A stretch of DNA of 64,000 bases from Novosphingobium mathurense (GTDB lineage: Bacteria > Pseudomonadota > Alphaproteobacteria > Sphingomonadales > Sphingomonadaceae): NCBI RefSeq assembly GCF_900168325.1, contig NZ_FVZE01000001.1, forward strand, positions 496,001 to 560,000. Direction: 5' to 3'. The notes beneath the pieces were generated by a model, which was not told where the DNA came from, searched no databases, and saw nothing but the letters and a program-made list of their open reading frames with translations. The position numbers were made by a program, and so were the translations under genes. Below are positions 35,537 to 43,442 of the stretch, piece after piece (the first letter of the stretch is position 1; every line of letters starts with the position of its first letter).

Positions 35537-35947
35537 CTACTGGGTCGCGAGCTTCTCGACGCTTTCGGGTATCGCGAACCAGTCGTGCGCGCTGTCGCAC
35601 CAGTAATGCAGCGAGGGCTCCAGCCCTTCGCTGCTGTCCAGCGTCCCGGCCTTGATGAAGATGATGCCCTGTTCGCGCGCTGCAGGAGTGTCGGTCAGTA
35701 CCGGTGAGCCGCAGCGCGGACAGAATTGGCGATAGACGGTCTGGCCCGTCGTGCCGCTATCTTCGTATGTCGACAGTTCACCGGTCAGGTGCAGTCCCCC
35801 GCGCGGTGCGACGCCCACGAGCGAGAAGGCACTGCCCGCCTGTTTCTGGCAATGGGTGCAGTGGCATACGACGAGCGCGGCGAGGGGCCAGTCCACCTTG
35901 TAGCGCACGCTGCCGCACAGGCAGCCGCCTTCGCGTGTTTCCGACAT
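35537..35947 (-). CDS. GFA (glutathione-dependent formaldehyde-activating-like) family protein
   Basis: About 136 residues. Zinc ligands are arranged as CLCGSVRY, CHCTHCQKQAGSAFSLVG and FCPRCGSPV, the GFA/CENP-V pattern. Members are often called S-(hydroxymethyl)glutathione synthase, but many have unknown substrates. The start at 35947 (MSETREGG) has AAAGGA upstream; TTG at 35956 is less likely. It is convergent with the Lrp gene, with four bases between the stops. A second GFA gene lies at 63135-63581. Confidence 0.85.
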   Translation of the reverse strand: MSETREGGCLCGSVRYKVDWPLAALVVCHCTHCQKQAGSAFSLVGVAPRGGLHLTGELSTYEDSGTTGQTVYRQFCPRCGSPVLTDTPAAREQGIIFIKAGTLDSSEGLEPSLHYWCDSAHDWFAIPESVEKLATQ

Positions 35948-36018
35948 CTGCGGCAATTCCTTTCCCGGTTTCGGCGCGCAGGCTGCCGGGGCTGGGGACT
36001 ATTGCCAACTCTCGCAAG

Positions 36019-36456
36019 TCAGAGTGAGGCGGCAGCTTCCAGGGCCAGCAGGTAGCTCTTCGCGCCGAAACCCGCGATGGTGCCTTTGGCGGCCATGCCG
36101 ACCCAGGACTTGTGGCGAAATTCTTCGCGCGTGTGCGGGTTGGAAAGGTGCACTTCGATGACAGGCGTCTCGATGGCGCGGATCGCGTCGTGCAAAGCGA
36201 CGGAGGTGTGCGTGTAGGCCCCTGCATTCAGCAGCACCGCATGCGCACCGTCAGCCTGAGCCTCGTGCAGCCAGTCGACGAGATGGCCTTCATGGTTCGA
36301 CTGGCGCATCTCGATCCCGCAATCGAGTTCGCCTCCGCGTTCGACGAGCATCGCAGCAATGTCGTCCAGCGTCTGGGACCCGTAAATCCCGGGTTCGCGC
36401 TTGCCGAGCAGGTTTAGGTTGGGTCCGTTGAGAACATAAACCAGCTTCGAAGCCAT
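36019..36456 (-). CDS. aroQ: Type II 3-dehydroquinate dehydratase
   Basis: A 145-residue protein of the usual type II size, starting MASKLVYVLNGPNLNLLGKREPGIYG with the catalytic tyrosine in this segment. The loop HLSNPHTREEFRHKSW supplies the substrate-binding Arg and His. It makes 3-dehydroshikimate in the shikimate pathway. The start at 36456 gives the normal N-terminus; the frame continues to 36492 without conserved residues. Downstream neighbours are unrelated (GFA), and no accBC genes are adjacent. Confidence 0.95.
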   Translation of the reverse strand: MASKLVYVLNGPNLNLLGKREPGIYGSQTLDDIAAMLVERGGELDCGIEMRQSNHEGHLVDWLHEAQADGAHAVLLNAGAYTHTSVALHDAIRAIETPVIEVHLSNPHTREEFRHKSWVGMAAKGTIAGFGAKSYLLALEAAASL

Positions 36457-36573
36457 CTTGCGCCATTCCTTTGCCTGCGGCCCCTCGCGCATGCAGCGCA
36501 GGTGCCATGTCTTTCGGCGAACAGCCTTAGCGACTGGTCATGACCATGCAAGCCGGCGCGGCGATCGTATGTT

Positions 36574-36894
36574 TCAGGCGTCGATGGCAGGCAGGCCCGG
36601 ATCGGGGGGAGGGGCGTCGTCGGCCGGTGCCGAATCGGCATCGGGCGCATCCTCGACATAGCCCTCGTCGCCTTCGGAACCTGAGTAGAAGTCGGAAAGG
36701 GCTGCCTGACGCGCCTGGTCGCGTGCAGCCGCGGCCTCGCGTTCGGCGGCCGCGCGCGCCTCGGCTTGTTCCTGCGCCTGGGCCTTGGCTTTGGCGAGTT
36801 GCTGTTCGAGTTGCGCCTCCCGGCCCGATCCGCATGCGGACAGGGCGAAGGCAGGCGCGATCAACGCAAGTATGCGCAAGATAGGGCGACCCAC
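36574..36894 (-). CDS. Small lipoprotein with coiled coil and acidic tail
   Basis: About 106 residues from GTG 36894; a TTG at 36930 is an alternative start. The leader GRPILRILALIAPAFALSAC ends in the lipobox LSAC. A coiled coil rich in Ala, Glu, Gln and Arg follows (REAQLEQQLAKAKAQAQEQA onward), and the C-terminal 40 residues are Asp/Pro/Ala-rich. No family is recognised. It lies directly downstream of the holin gene on the same strand (117 bp from GTG to the holin stop), so co-transcription is possible. A spanin-like role is a guess only. Confidence 0.6.
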   Translation of the reverse strand: MGRPILRILALIAPAFALSACGSGREAQLEQQLAKAKAQAQEQAEARAAAEREAAAARDQARQAALSDFYSGSEGDEGYVEDAPDADSAPADDAPPPDPGLPAIDA

Positions 36895-37010
36895 GACTCT
36901 GTTTTCCTTGCTGCGTGTGAAATGAAGCAAGCTTCACTCGGCCTTTAGAACGGTAAGGCTTAGAAAAGTTTTACCGCGAAAATCCGCGGCCCCCTGAAGG
37001 CGCGCAGCGG

Positions 37011-37424
37011 TTAACGGTCGCTTCCTTTCGCCTTGCCCCACTGGCGCATGGCCGAATAGCCGAGGTAGCCGGTGCCGAAGAGCGCGTAGAGCGGTTCGGG
37101 AATGCCGCGCAGGTAGGCGGTCATGCCGGTCGCAATGGCCTGGGCGGTAGCGGGGCTGAAAGCCCCGATCAGGCCCATCGGTAGGGCCCAGAGAATCATG
37201 GCGTACATGACGTAGAGAAAGCTCGGGCGGGCGCGGCTCGTCCAGGGGTCGGCCGATCCGGCTTCGGTGACGACGGCTGAGAGGCTGGCCCGAAGTTTCT
37301 CGATTTCCTGCGAATTCTCGAGTCGAAGCAGTTCCAGCTTGGCCCGGTCGCGCGCGTCCGGATCGGGGATGACCTTGTCGATGATGTGCGAAATCGGGCT
37401 GATCAGCGTATCGAGCAGCGGCAT
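37011..37424 (-). CDS. GTA-type three-helix holin
   Basis: A 137-residue protein. The N-terminal amphipathic part (PISHIIDKVIPDPDARDRAKLELLRLE...E) leads into hydrophobic helices PSFLYVMYAMILWALPMGLIG and the pair around AQAIATGMTAYL and PLYALFGTGYLGYSAM. The conserved trace 'P-D, A-x-A-K-L-E-L-L-R-L, R-P' is that of the 'holin of 3TMs, for gene-transfer release' family, whose founding member serves the Rhodobacter gene transfer agent. No phage or GTA structural gene is nearby and no endolysin was found. A pair of motifs 39-66 bp upstream is shared with the XRE/DUF6456 intergenic region. Confidence 0.82.
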   Translation of the reverse strand: MPLLDTLISPISHIIDKVIPDPDARDRAKLELLRLENSQEIEKLRASLSAVVTEAGSADPWTSRARPSFLYVMYAMILWALPMGLIGAFSPATAQAIATGMTAYLRGIPEPLYALFGTGYLGYSAMRQWGKAKGSDR

Positions 37425-37463
37425 GGATCACTCCTGCAATGCAATTGGCGATCGCAGATAGAT

Positions 37464-37491
37464 AACCAAACCGGTTCGTGTAGGAAAATGG
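37464..37491 (-). promoter_or_regulatory. Shared motif pair upstream of the holin gene
   Basis: Read towards the holin gene, CCATTTTCCTAC is followed three bases later by AACCGGTTTGGTT, ending 39 bp before the ATG. The second motif differs by one base in 13 from the one at 42867-42879 and the first by one in 12 from 42881-42892. AACC-N5-GGTT is an inverted repeat suited to a dimeric helix-turn-helix protein. Confidence 0.5.
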
Positions 37492-37573
37492 CAGGTTTGA
37501 AGCGCGGTACACGCGGGGCATCGCGGCCGTTTGCGCCGCGATGCTTCCATTTTCCGAATGTCCTGGAAAATTT

Positions 37574-37650
37574 TGGTCGGGACGAGAGGATTCGAACCTC
37601 CGACCCCCACACCCCCAGTGTGATGCGCTACCAGGCTGCGCTACGTCCCG
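37574..37650 (-). tRNA. tRNA-Pro (anticodon GGG)
   Basis: A 77-base minus-strand tRNA with acceptor CGGGACG/CGTCCCG, T-arm GGTTCGAATCC and anticodon loop CTGGGGG (anticodon GGG). CCA is encoded. It is an isoacceptor of the tRNA-Pro(TGG) 6 kb away. Confidence 0.95.
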
Positions 37651-37922
37651 ACCGAGGGGTGCGCCTATAGGCACCTCATTCACGGAGCGCAAGCGCGAAG
37701 AACATACTTTTGCGCATGGGTTGAACGCTTTCCCGTCGCACCTATGTTTCGCCCCGTCCCGGCACCGTGTCGAGGCCGCGCGTTGCCAGTGCTTCGCTTT
37801 ATTGCTAACCGCCCGCGCACTTGGATTTTCCGTGAAGTGGATTTTCCCGGGCAGGAGCGCATCAGTCTGGATGATTGCAAGCGAGTCGCTCGAGGGACCA
37901 CACAAGAAGGCGCATCTGTTTC

Positions 37923-38258
37923 ATGCATAGTTCGATTCTTCCCATGCTCGCCGCCGCTGCACCTGCCGGTGCGCCGCCCGCCTGGGTGCAGTACCTGCCG
38001 TTCGTGGCGATGGCCGTGATTTTCTGGTTCCTCATCCTGCGTCCGCAGATGAAGCAACAGAAGGAACACAAGGCCAAGCTTTCGGGTCTGAAGAAGGGCG
38101 ACGAAGTGCTGACCGGCGGCGGTTTCATCGGCAAGGTCATCAAGGTCGACGAGAACTACGCCGAAGTCGAGATCGCACAGGGCGTACGTGCCAAGACACT
38201 CAAGTCGACGATCGTCGACGTGATTCCGCCCGCAGGCAGCAAGCCCGCGAACGACTGA
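37923..38258 (+). CDS. yajC: Preprotein translocase auxiliary subunit YajC
   Basis: A 111-residue inner-membrane protein with one helix ([18 protein letters not shown]) followed by the invariant [12 protein letters not shown] and a small cytoplasmic beta-domain ([17 protein letters not shown]). It associates with SecDF. The start at 37923 (MHSSILP) fits; the frame is open a little further up. It is followed by secD after 87 bp and secF, the standard yajC-secDF order. Confidence 0.95.
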   Translation: MHSSILPMLAAAAPAGAPPAWVQYLPFVAMAVIFWFLILRPQMKQQKEHKAKLSGLKKGDEVLTGGGFIGKVIKVDENYAEVEIAQGVRAKTLKSTIVDVIPPAGSKPAND

Positions 38259-38345
38259 GTCGATTCTGCCCGGGCCATGTGAGGCCCGAAACACATCCGG
38301 GATGCGTCTATTCCGGCGCGCCCTCTCGGAGAGAAGCCCAAGGCA

Positions 38346-39959
38346 ATGCTCGAATTTCCTACCTGGAAGAAGCTCTGGTACTGGGGCCTGACACTTGTCA
38401 TCGCCGCAGCCGCGCTGCCTTCACTGTTTTCCGTTTCCGGTCTTCCCTGGCCCAGCGCCCTTCCCGATCCCGAAGTCAATCTCGGGCTCGACCTTGCCGG
38501 CGGCAGTCATATTCTGCTCGAGGCCGACAAGAGCCAGGTCGCGCAACAGCGACTGGAAAACATGGAGGAATCGGTTCGCGGACGCCTGCGTCTCGCCAAT
38601 CCGCGCATTGCCATCGGCGATATCTCCAGCAGCAATGGCCGCCTGAGCTTCATGCTCAAGGATCCCACGCAGGTCGACGCCGCGCGTGACGAGATCCTCG
38701 CGCTCACCTCGGGCGCCGGCCTCACCGGCCAGCGCGACTGGGACATCAAGGTCGAGGACGGCAACCGCTTCGTGTTGACGCCGACTCGCGAAGGCCTCGA
38801 TCAGGCCGTGTCCGATGCAATGGACTCGGCCATCGAGGTCGTACGCAAGCGCATCGACGCGCTCGGTACGCGTGAACCCACCATCATCCGCCAGGGCGCG
38901 GAGCGTATCGTCGTCCAGGTTCCCGGTCTCGACGATCCCGACGCGCTCAAGAGCCTGATCGGCCAGACCGCCAAGCTTGAGTTCAAGCTGGTCGACGAGA
39001 CGGCTGCACCCAACGACATCCAGCAGGGCATTGTCCCGCCGGGCGACGAGCTGGTGCCATGGGCCGATCCCAATTCGCCCGGTTCGGGCGGCGTGCCGAT
39101 GCTTGCGGTCAAGCGCCTTGGTGGCATCAAGGGCGATCAGCTGACCAATGCCAAGCAGGGCTTCGATCCGAAGACCAATGCACCGGTCGTCTCGATCACC
39201 TTCGACCAGACCGGCGGCGCCAAGTTCGCCAAGCTGACCAGCGAGAACGTGAACAAGCGCTTTGCGATCATTCTTGACGGCAAGGTGCTTTCGGCTCCGA
39301 ACATCAATGAACCGATCCTCGGCGGTAGCGCGCAGATTTCGGGCAGCTTCTCGGTCCAGTCGGCCACGCAGCTGGCCATCGCGCTGCGCTCGGGCGCGCT
39401 TCCGGTCGACCTGACGGTCGTTGAGGAACGCACCGTCGGCCCCGACCTCGGTGCCGACTCTATCAAGAAGGGCCTGATCGCCATGGGCGTGGGCTCGCTG
39501 CTCGTCGTCCTGCTGATGATCGTGACTTACGGCCGTTTCGGCATCTACGCGACGATCGCGCTGATCTTCAACGTGCTGATGATCCTGGGCGTCATGGCGG
39601 TCATGGGCACCACCCTGACATTGCCGGGTATCGCCGGTTTCGTGTTGACGATCGGTGCGGCCGTGGACGCCAACGTGCTGATCTATGAACGCATGCGTGA
39701 AGAGCGCAAGAAGGGCCGTCGCGTCCTTGCCGCGGTCGAGAACGGCTACAAGGAAGCAAGCCGCGCGATCTACGACGCCAACGTCACCAACGCGATCGCC
39801 GGTGCGCTGCTCTTCGCCTTCGGATCGGGGCCGGTCCGCGGCTTCGCCGTCGTTCTGATCATCGGCCTGTTCACCTCGGTGTTCACCGGCGTGACGCTGA
39901 CCCGCATGTGGGTCGCCTCGTGGCTGCGCAAGGCGCGGCCTACCGAACTGCACGTGTAA
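38346..39959 (+). CDS. secD: Protein translocase subunit SecD
   Basis: A 537-residue protein. The N-terminal helix is followed by the periplasmic part with NLGLDLAGGSHILLE and the P1 domain. The C-terminal SecD/SecF membrane region has the family motif GAAVDANVLIYERMREE. SecDF uses the proton gradient to pull proteins through SecYEG from the periplasmic side. It starts at ATG 38346 and is followed by secF after 12 bp. No unusual changes were seen. Confidence 0.97.
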   Translation: MLEFPTWKKLWYWGLTLVIAAAALPSLFSVSGLPWPSALPDPEVNLGLDLAGGSHILLEADKSQVAQQRLENMEESVRGRLRLANPRIAIGDISSSNGRLSFMLKDPTQVDAARDEILALTSGAGLTGQRDWDIKVEDGNRFVLTPTREGLDQAVSDAMDSAIEVVRKRIDALGTREPTIIRQGAERIVVQVPGLDDPDALKSLIGQTAKLEFKLVDETAAPNDIQQGIVPPGDELVPWADPNSPGSGGVPMLAVKRLGGIKGDQLTNAKQGFDPKTNAPVVSITFDQTGGAKFAKLTSENVNKRFAIILDGKVLSAPNINEPILGGSAQISGSFSVQSATQLAIALRSGALPVDLTVVEERTVGPDLGADSIKKGLIAMGVGSLLVVLLMIVTYGRFGIYATIALIFNVLMILGVMAVMGTTLTLPGIAGFVLTIGAAVDANVLIYERMREERKKGRRVLAAVENGYKEASRAIYDANVTNAIAGALLFAFGSGPVRGFAVVLIIGLFTSVFTGVTLTRMWVASWLRKARPTELHV

Positions 39960-39971
39960 GGGCCCGCTGCC

Positions 39972-40958
39972 ATGCGCCTTCTGAAACTCATTCCCGAGAA
40001 CACCAACATCCACTTCCTGAAGTGGCGTGTTCCCTTCTACATCATGAGCATCATCCTCATCGCGGCAAGCTGGGGCCTGGTCATGACCAGAGGTCTCAAC
40101 TACGGCGTCGATTTCGCCGGCGGTCTGGAAGTGCGCGCCACTTTCACGAAGGAGGCCGAAGCCCCGGTTGCGGAGGTGCGCCAGCAGATTTCCGCGCTCG
40201 GCTTCGAAGATCCGATCATTCAGCGTTTCGGCGATCCCAACTCGGTCTCGATCCGCGTGCGCCTTCCCGATGAAGCCGAAGGGAACCCCGGCGCGGCCGA
40301 GGCCATTTCCAACCGGATCGTCGGCGCGCTGCAGACGAACCATCCGGATGTACGGATTGACGGTAACGATACCGTTTCGGGCAAGGTCTCCGGCGAATTT
40401 CGCCAGATGGCGTTCTACGCGTTGTTGGCCGCAATGCTGGCGATCTCGATCTACATCTGGGTCCGCTTCGAGTGGCAGTTCGGCGTCGGGGCGCTCTTTG
40501 CGTTGTTCCACGACGTGTCGCTGACACTCGGCATGTTCGCGCTGTTCCAGCTTGAATTCAGCCTGCAGATCATTGCCGCGATCCTCGCCATCATCGGTTA
40601 CTCGCTGAACGACACCATCGTCGTCTACGACCGTATCCGCGAGGACCTGAAGAAGTATCGCAAGATGCCGCTTCCGGAACTGCTCGACATGTCGGTCAAC
40701 GAAACGCTGGCGCGTACGGTGATGACCTCGGCCACGCTGCTGGTCGCGCTGATCCCGCTGCTGCTCTTCGGTCCGGAAAGCCTCTTCGGCCTGACCGCGG
40801 CTATCGTGCTGGGCATTTTCGTGGGCACCTACAGCTCGATCTACATGGCCGCGCCGATCCTGATCTGGCTTGGCGTGAGCGGCGACAGCTTCGTGCCGAC
40901 CGAGTCCGCAATCGAACGGCAGGAACGCAAGGCCCGAGAGGGCGTCGGACGCCCTTGA
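39972..40958 (+). CDS. secF: Protein translocase subunit SecF
   Basis: A 328-residue protein with the SecF motifs NYGVDFAGGLEVRA near the N-terminus and GYSLNDTIVVYDRIREDLKK in the membrane domain, plus six hydrophobic helices. It partners SecD. The Pro-less C-terminal tail is basic (RQERKAREG). A strong bidirectional terminator at 40984-41028 ends the yajC-secD-secF unit. Confidence 0.97.
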   Translation: MRLLKLIPENTNIHFLKWRVPFYIMSIILIAASWGLVMTRGLNYGVDFAGGLEVRATFTKEAEAPVAEVRQQISALGFEDPIIQRFGDPNSVSIRVRLPDEAEGNPGAAEAISNRIVGALQTNHPDVRIDGNDTVSGKVSGEFRQMAFYALLAAMLAISIYIWVRFEWQFGVGALFALFHDVSLTLGMFALFQLEFSLQIIAAILAIIGYSLNDTIVVYDRIREDLKKYRKMPLPELLDMSVNETLARTVMTSATLLVALIPLLLFGPESLFGLTAAIVLGIFVGTYSSIYMAAPILIWLGVSGDSFVPTESAIERQERKAREGVGRP

Positions 40959-40983
40959 GCTGATTTTGAAACGCTAACGAAAA

Positions 40984-41028
40984 GGGGCGGTCCGGAAGCC
41001 TGAAAGTGCGCCGGACCGCCCCTTTTTT
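40984..41028 (+). terminator. Intrinsic terminator after secF
   Basis: A perfect 12-bp stem GGGGCGGTCCGG/CCGGACCGCCCC is followed by six T residues. On the minus strand it is followed by TTTTCG, so it also serves the convergent glycosyltransferase gene. Confidence 0.92.
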
Positions 41029-41046
41029 GTGTGCGGCTCCCTGGTC

Positions 41047-42255
41047 TCAGGCCGGAACGCTGACCTTCCGGTCTTCGAGCACACCCTTCCAGAAGCGCAC
41101 GATATTCTCGGCGTTCACGCCCCAGCTGAAGCGGTTCACATTGGCGGCAACATCGGACTGGCTGGGCGGATCGGCAAGGATCTCGGAGATTGCTTGGGCG
41201 ATCGATTCGGGATTGCGCTCTACAAGCCGTCCGGCGCTCGAATCCTTAACGACTTCGCTGGCCCCACCGATGTCGGGGATGACGATGGGGGTGCCGCAGG
41301 CCAGCCCCTCTATCCAGACATTGGCAAGCCCTTCACTGGTCGAGGGCAGGACCAGCACATCTGCTGCGCACAGCAGGTTGGGCAGGACTTCGTGGTTGAC
41401 GAGGCCAAGGAAGTGGACCCGATCGCTGACGCCAAGGCGCGTGGCGAGGGCCTCGAGCTGCGGCATGTCCTCGCCACTGCCGGCAAGCGCCAGTCGCGCT
41501 TCGGGCAGATGGGTGAGGGCCTCGATCACGAGGCTCTGGCCCTTGCGTTCGATCAGCGCGCCGGGGGTCACCAGCAGCGGGCCCTGCGACCAGATTCCGA
41601 GGTTGGGCATCGCCGAGACCAGTGCGCGCGCCGCGCCGCGCTCCACCGGGTGGAACAATTCGCGGTCGAGGCCGGTGTAGTGCACGTCGATCCGTTCGGC
41701 AGGCATGCCCAGTTCGATCATGTCCTCGCGCAGGGCCTGCGAGACTGCGAGAAGTCCGGAAGCCTGTTGGGCCGCCGCCTTCATCTGTTCCAGCGCGCGC
41801 GGTCGCTGCCCCCAGTAATGGATGTCTGCACCGCGCGACTTGATCGTCAGGGGCAGGCCCAGTTCGCGCGCCACGATGGCCGCGGCAGGTCCGTCCGGGA
41901 AGAAGAACTGGGCATCGACGAGGTCGAAGGGTTTCTCTTCGTGCAGGCGGCGGACCAGCGGCAGAATGGCGCCCGCGATCCTGCCGGGATTGCTGTCGCC
42001 GCCGATCTTGGGGATCGTCGTGAAGCGCGGATAATGGACTTTCAGGCCCACCACGTCGCTGACTTCGGGGATGCTCTTGAGCCGGGCGTAGGGCTCGCGA
42101 AGCGATAGCGGCCAGGGCGGAATGCCGATCGGGCTGATCATCGTCAGGTCGGTCTCGCCGCGCGCGACGACCGCCCGCATCTGGTTGCCGACGAAAACGC
42201 CGAAGGAAGGCTTCACCGGGTTCGGGAAGAGCGTGGCGATGGAGAGAATTCGCAT
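41047..42255 (-). CDS. Glycosyltransferase family 4 protein
   Basis: A 402-residue GT-B enzyme. The N-terminal domain begins MRILSIATLFPNPVKPSFGVFV. The C-terminal Rossmann domain has VTPGALIERKGQSLVIEAL and the donor-binding segment LVLPSTSEGLANVWIEGLACGTPIVIPDIGG, with the E-x7-E spacing typical of retaining GT4 enzymes. It probably transfers a hexose to a cell-surface glycan or lipid. It stands alone with no other glycan gene beside it. The XRE gene lies 24 bp upstream on the same strand. Confidence 0.9.
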   Translation of the reverse strand: MRILSIATLFPNPVKPSFGVFVGNQMRAVVARGETDLTMISPIGIPPWPLSLREPYARLKSIPEVSDVVGLKVHYPRFTTIPKIGGDSNPGRIAGAILPLVRRLHEEKPFDLVDAQFFFPDGPAAAIVARELGLPLTIKSRGADIHYWGQRPRALEQMKAAAQQASGLLAVSQALREDMIELGMPAERIDVHYTGLDRELFHPVERGAARALVSAMPNLGIWSQGPLLVTPGALIERKGQSLVIEALTHLPEARLALAGSGEDMPQLEALATRLGVSDRVHFLGLVNHEVLPNLLCAADVLVLPSTSEGLANVWIEGLACGTPIVIPDIGGASEVVKDSSAGRLVERNPESIAQAISEILADPPSQSDVAANVNRFSWGVNAENIVRFWKGVLEDRKVSVPA

Positions 42256-42279
42256 AACGGCAGCCTTAGGGTGCGCGGT

Positions 42280-42852
42280 TCAAAGCTTACGTACCAGCAT
42301 TTCGGCAACGGCCAGCCACGCGGGATGTTCCACGATGATCTGCCTTTGACCAGTTGCCGGAGGCAGGAGGGCAATGCGTTCGCCGTCGCGATCGATCAGG
42401 CGACCGAAGGCGAAACGGCCGCCGGGGCGGGGGGCAAGCACGTCGCGGTTCATCAGTCTTGGGGCTTCTTCGGGCGGGTGCTGGCGCAGCCAGACCTGGT
42501 CTGCGGCGCGATACTCGCCGCAGGAGGCTTCCACGTCGAGCACCAGCCACGGGGCATCGCCCGCAAGGTCGCTGGGCGTGACCGCTTCGAGCGGCGTCCG
42601 GGCAGGCTCGGTGCCGTCCGGGCCGAGTACGGCCACGATGCGCGCCGGTTCGCTGGCTTCGCTGCGCAGCAGGACTTCGGGCTCCACCGCGAGCGCGGCG
42701 GCGATCCGGTTCATCCATGCGAGCGAGAGGTTGCGCATGCCGGTTTCAAGTCGCCCGATCGTCTGCGCCGTCGTCGGCGGAGAACAGGCTGCCGCGACAT
42801 CGGCAAGCGTGAGGCCCTTTTGCAGACGGATGTCACGGATGCGATTGATCAT
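42280..42852 (-). CDS. XRE family regulator with an S24-like C-terminal domain
   Basis: A 190-residue protein. Residues 3-60 form an XRE helix-turn-helix (IRDIRLQKGLTLADVAAACSPPTTAQTIGRLETG). The C-terminal 110 residues are beta-rich (PWLVLDVEASCGEYRAADQVWL, RFAFGRLIDRDGERIALLPP) and resemble S24/LexA-CI sensor folds, but I see no Ser-Lys dyad. It is divergent from the DUF6456 gene across 95 bp. The shared AACC-N5-GGTT motif lies 15-27 bp before its ATG, a position that would allow self-repression. Caulobacter RogA, a repressor of GTA activators, is a possible analogue; GafY is the other. Neither is proven. Confidence 0.8.
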   Translation of the reverse strand: MINRIRDIRLQKGLTLADVAAACSPPTTAQTIGRLETGMRNLSLAWMNRIAAALAVEPEVLLRSEASEPARIVAVLGPDGTEPARTPLEAVTPSDLAGDAPWLVLDVEASCGEYRAADQVWLRQHPPEEAPRLMNRDVLAPRPGGRFAFGRLIDRDGERIALLPPATGQRQIIVEHPAWLAVAEMLVRKL

Positions 42853-42866
42853 GGCCTGTCCTGTGT

Positions 42867-42892
42867 AACCGATTTGGTTTCCACTTTCCTAC
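42867..42892. promoter_or_regulatory. Shared motif pair between the XRE and DUF6456 genes
   Basis: On the plus strand AACCGATTTGGTT is followed after one base by CCACTTTCCTAC. Both recur, with one mismatch each, at 37464-37491 before the holin gene, there in swapped order on the minus strand. CCTGT and ACAGG also flank the pair here. Confidence 0.5.
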
Positions 42893-42947
42893 AGGCATGC
42901 CGATTCGGCAAGGAGGCGTCAGAACCCCCACAAAACCGGAGGCAGGC

Positions 42948-43433
42948 ATGAAGCAGGTACTCGTCGAACGTGAACTGAGCAGCGAAGGGCCTGTGCGCAG
43001 GAGAGGCGCCAAGGCCAGTGCAGTGCGGGCTACGCGCAGCGTGGCCGTCAATCTCGCCGAATCGCCATTGAGCTGGCTTCACGCTCGCGGCCATCTGGAT
43101 GACCGTCGCTTCGCCGCTGGCGAGCGGCTGAGGACGGACTGGGAGCAAGCGCAACTCGCACCGCGCATGACGATGCGATGGGATCCTGTGCGGGTAACGG
43201 GAGGGCGCGATGCGGATTTGACACCCGCAGAGCGGCAGGTTGCGGCCAAGGCGCGCTTCGACGGCGCCATCGAGGCGGCAGGAAACGGTCTGTCCGATGT
43301 GCTCTGGCGGGTGGTGTGCGCCGGGGAAGGGCTCCCCACCGCAGAAAAGGCATTGGGCTGGCCGGCGCGCAGCGGCAAGCTCGTGCTGGGACTGGCGCTG
43401 GACCGGGTTGCGGCATTCTACCGCATTTCTTGA
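42948..43433 (+). CDS. DUF6456 domain protein, possible GTA activator component
   Basis: A 161-residue basic protein with no signal peptide or membrane helix. SPLSWLHARGHLDDRRFAAGERLRTDWEQAQLAPRMTMRWDPV is the DUF6456 signature, and a helical C-terminus follows (LWRVVCAGEGLPTAEKALGWPARSGK). As I recall, the same domain forms the C-terminal part of Rhodobacter GafA and of Caulobacter GafZ, direct activators of gene transfer agent genes; this should be confirmed by profile search. The start at 42948 has a strong GGAGGCAGG site. It converges on the ABC-F gene with nine bases between the stops. Confidence 0.75.
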   Translation: MKQVLVERELSSEGPVRRRGAKASAVRATRSVAVNLAESPLSWLHARGHLDDRRFAAGERLRTDWEQAQLAPRMTMRWDPVRVTGGRDADLTPAERQVAAKARFDGAIEAAGNGLSDVLWRVVCAGEGLPTAEKALGWPARSGKLVLGLALDRVAAFYRIS

Positions 43434-43442
43434 CCTGACCCG

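Noticed and set aside
36574..37424. A prophage remnant around the holin gene
   Set aside because: No integrase, capsid, portal or tail gene and no repeat flanking tRNA-Pro was seen. The region is otherwise conserved housekeeping DNA, so an orphan GTA-type lysis gene explains it better.
38346..38372. TTTCCTACCTGG near the secD start as a third copy of the holin/XRE motif
   Set aside because: It is inside the secD coding region, lacks the AACC-N5-GGTT partner and encodes conserved residues, so the partial match is probably chance.
38421..40511. A 696-codon minus-strand frame opposite secD and secF
   Set aside because: It spans two well-supported plus-strand genes and has no ribosome site or domain.
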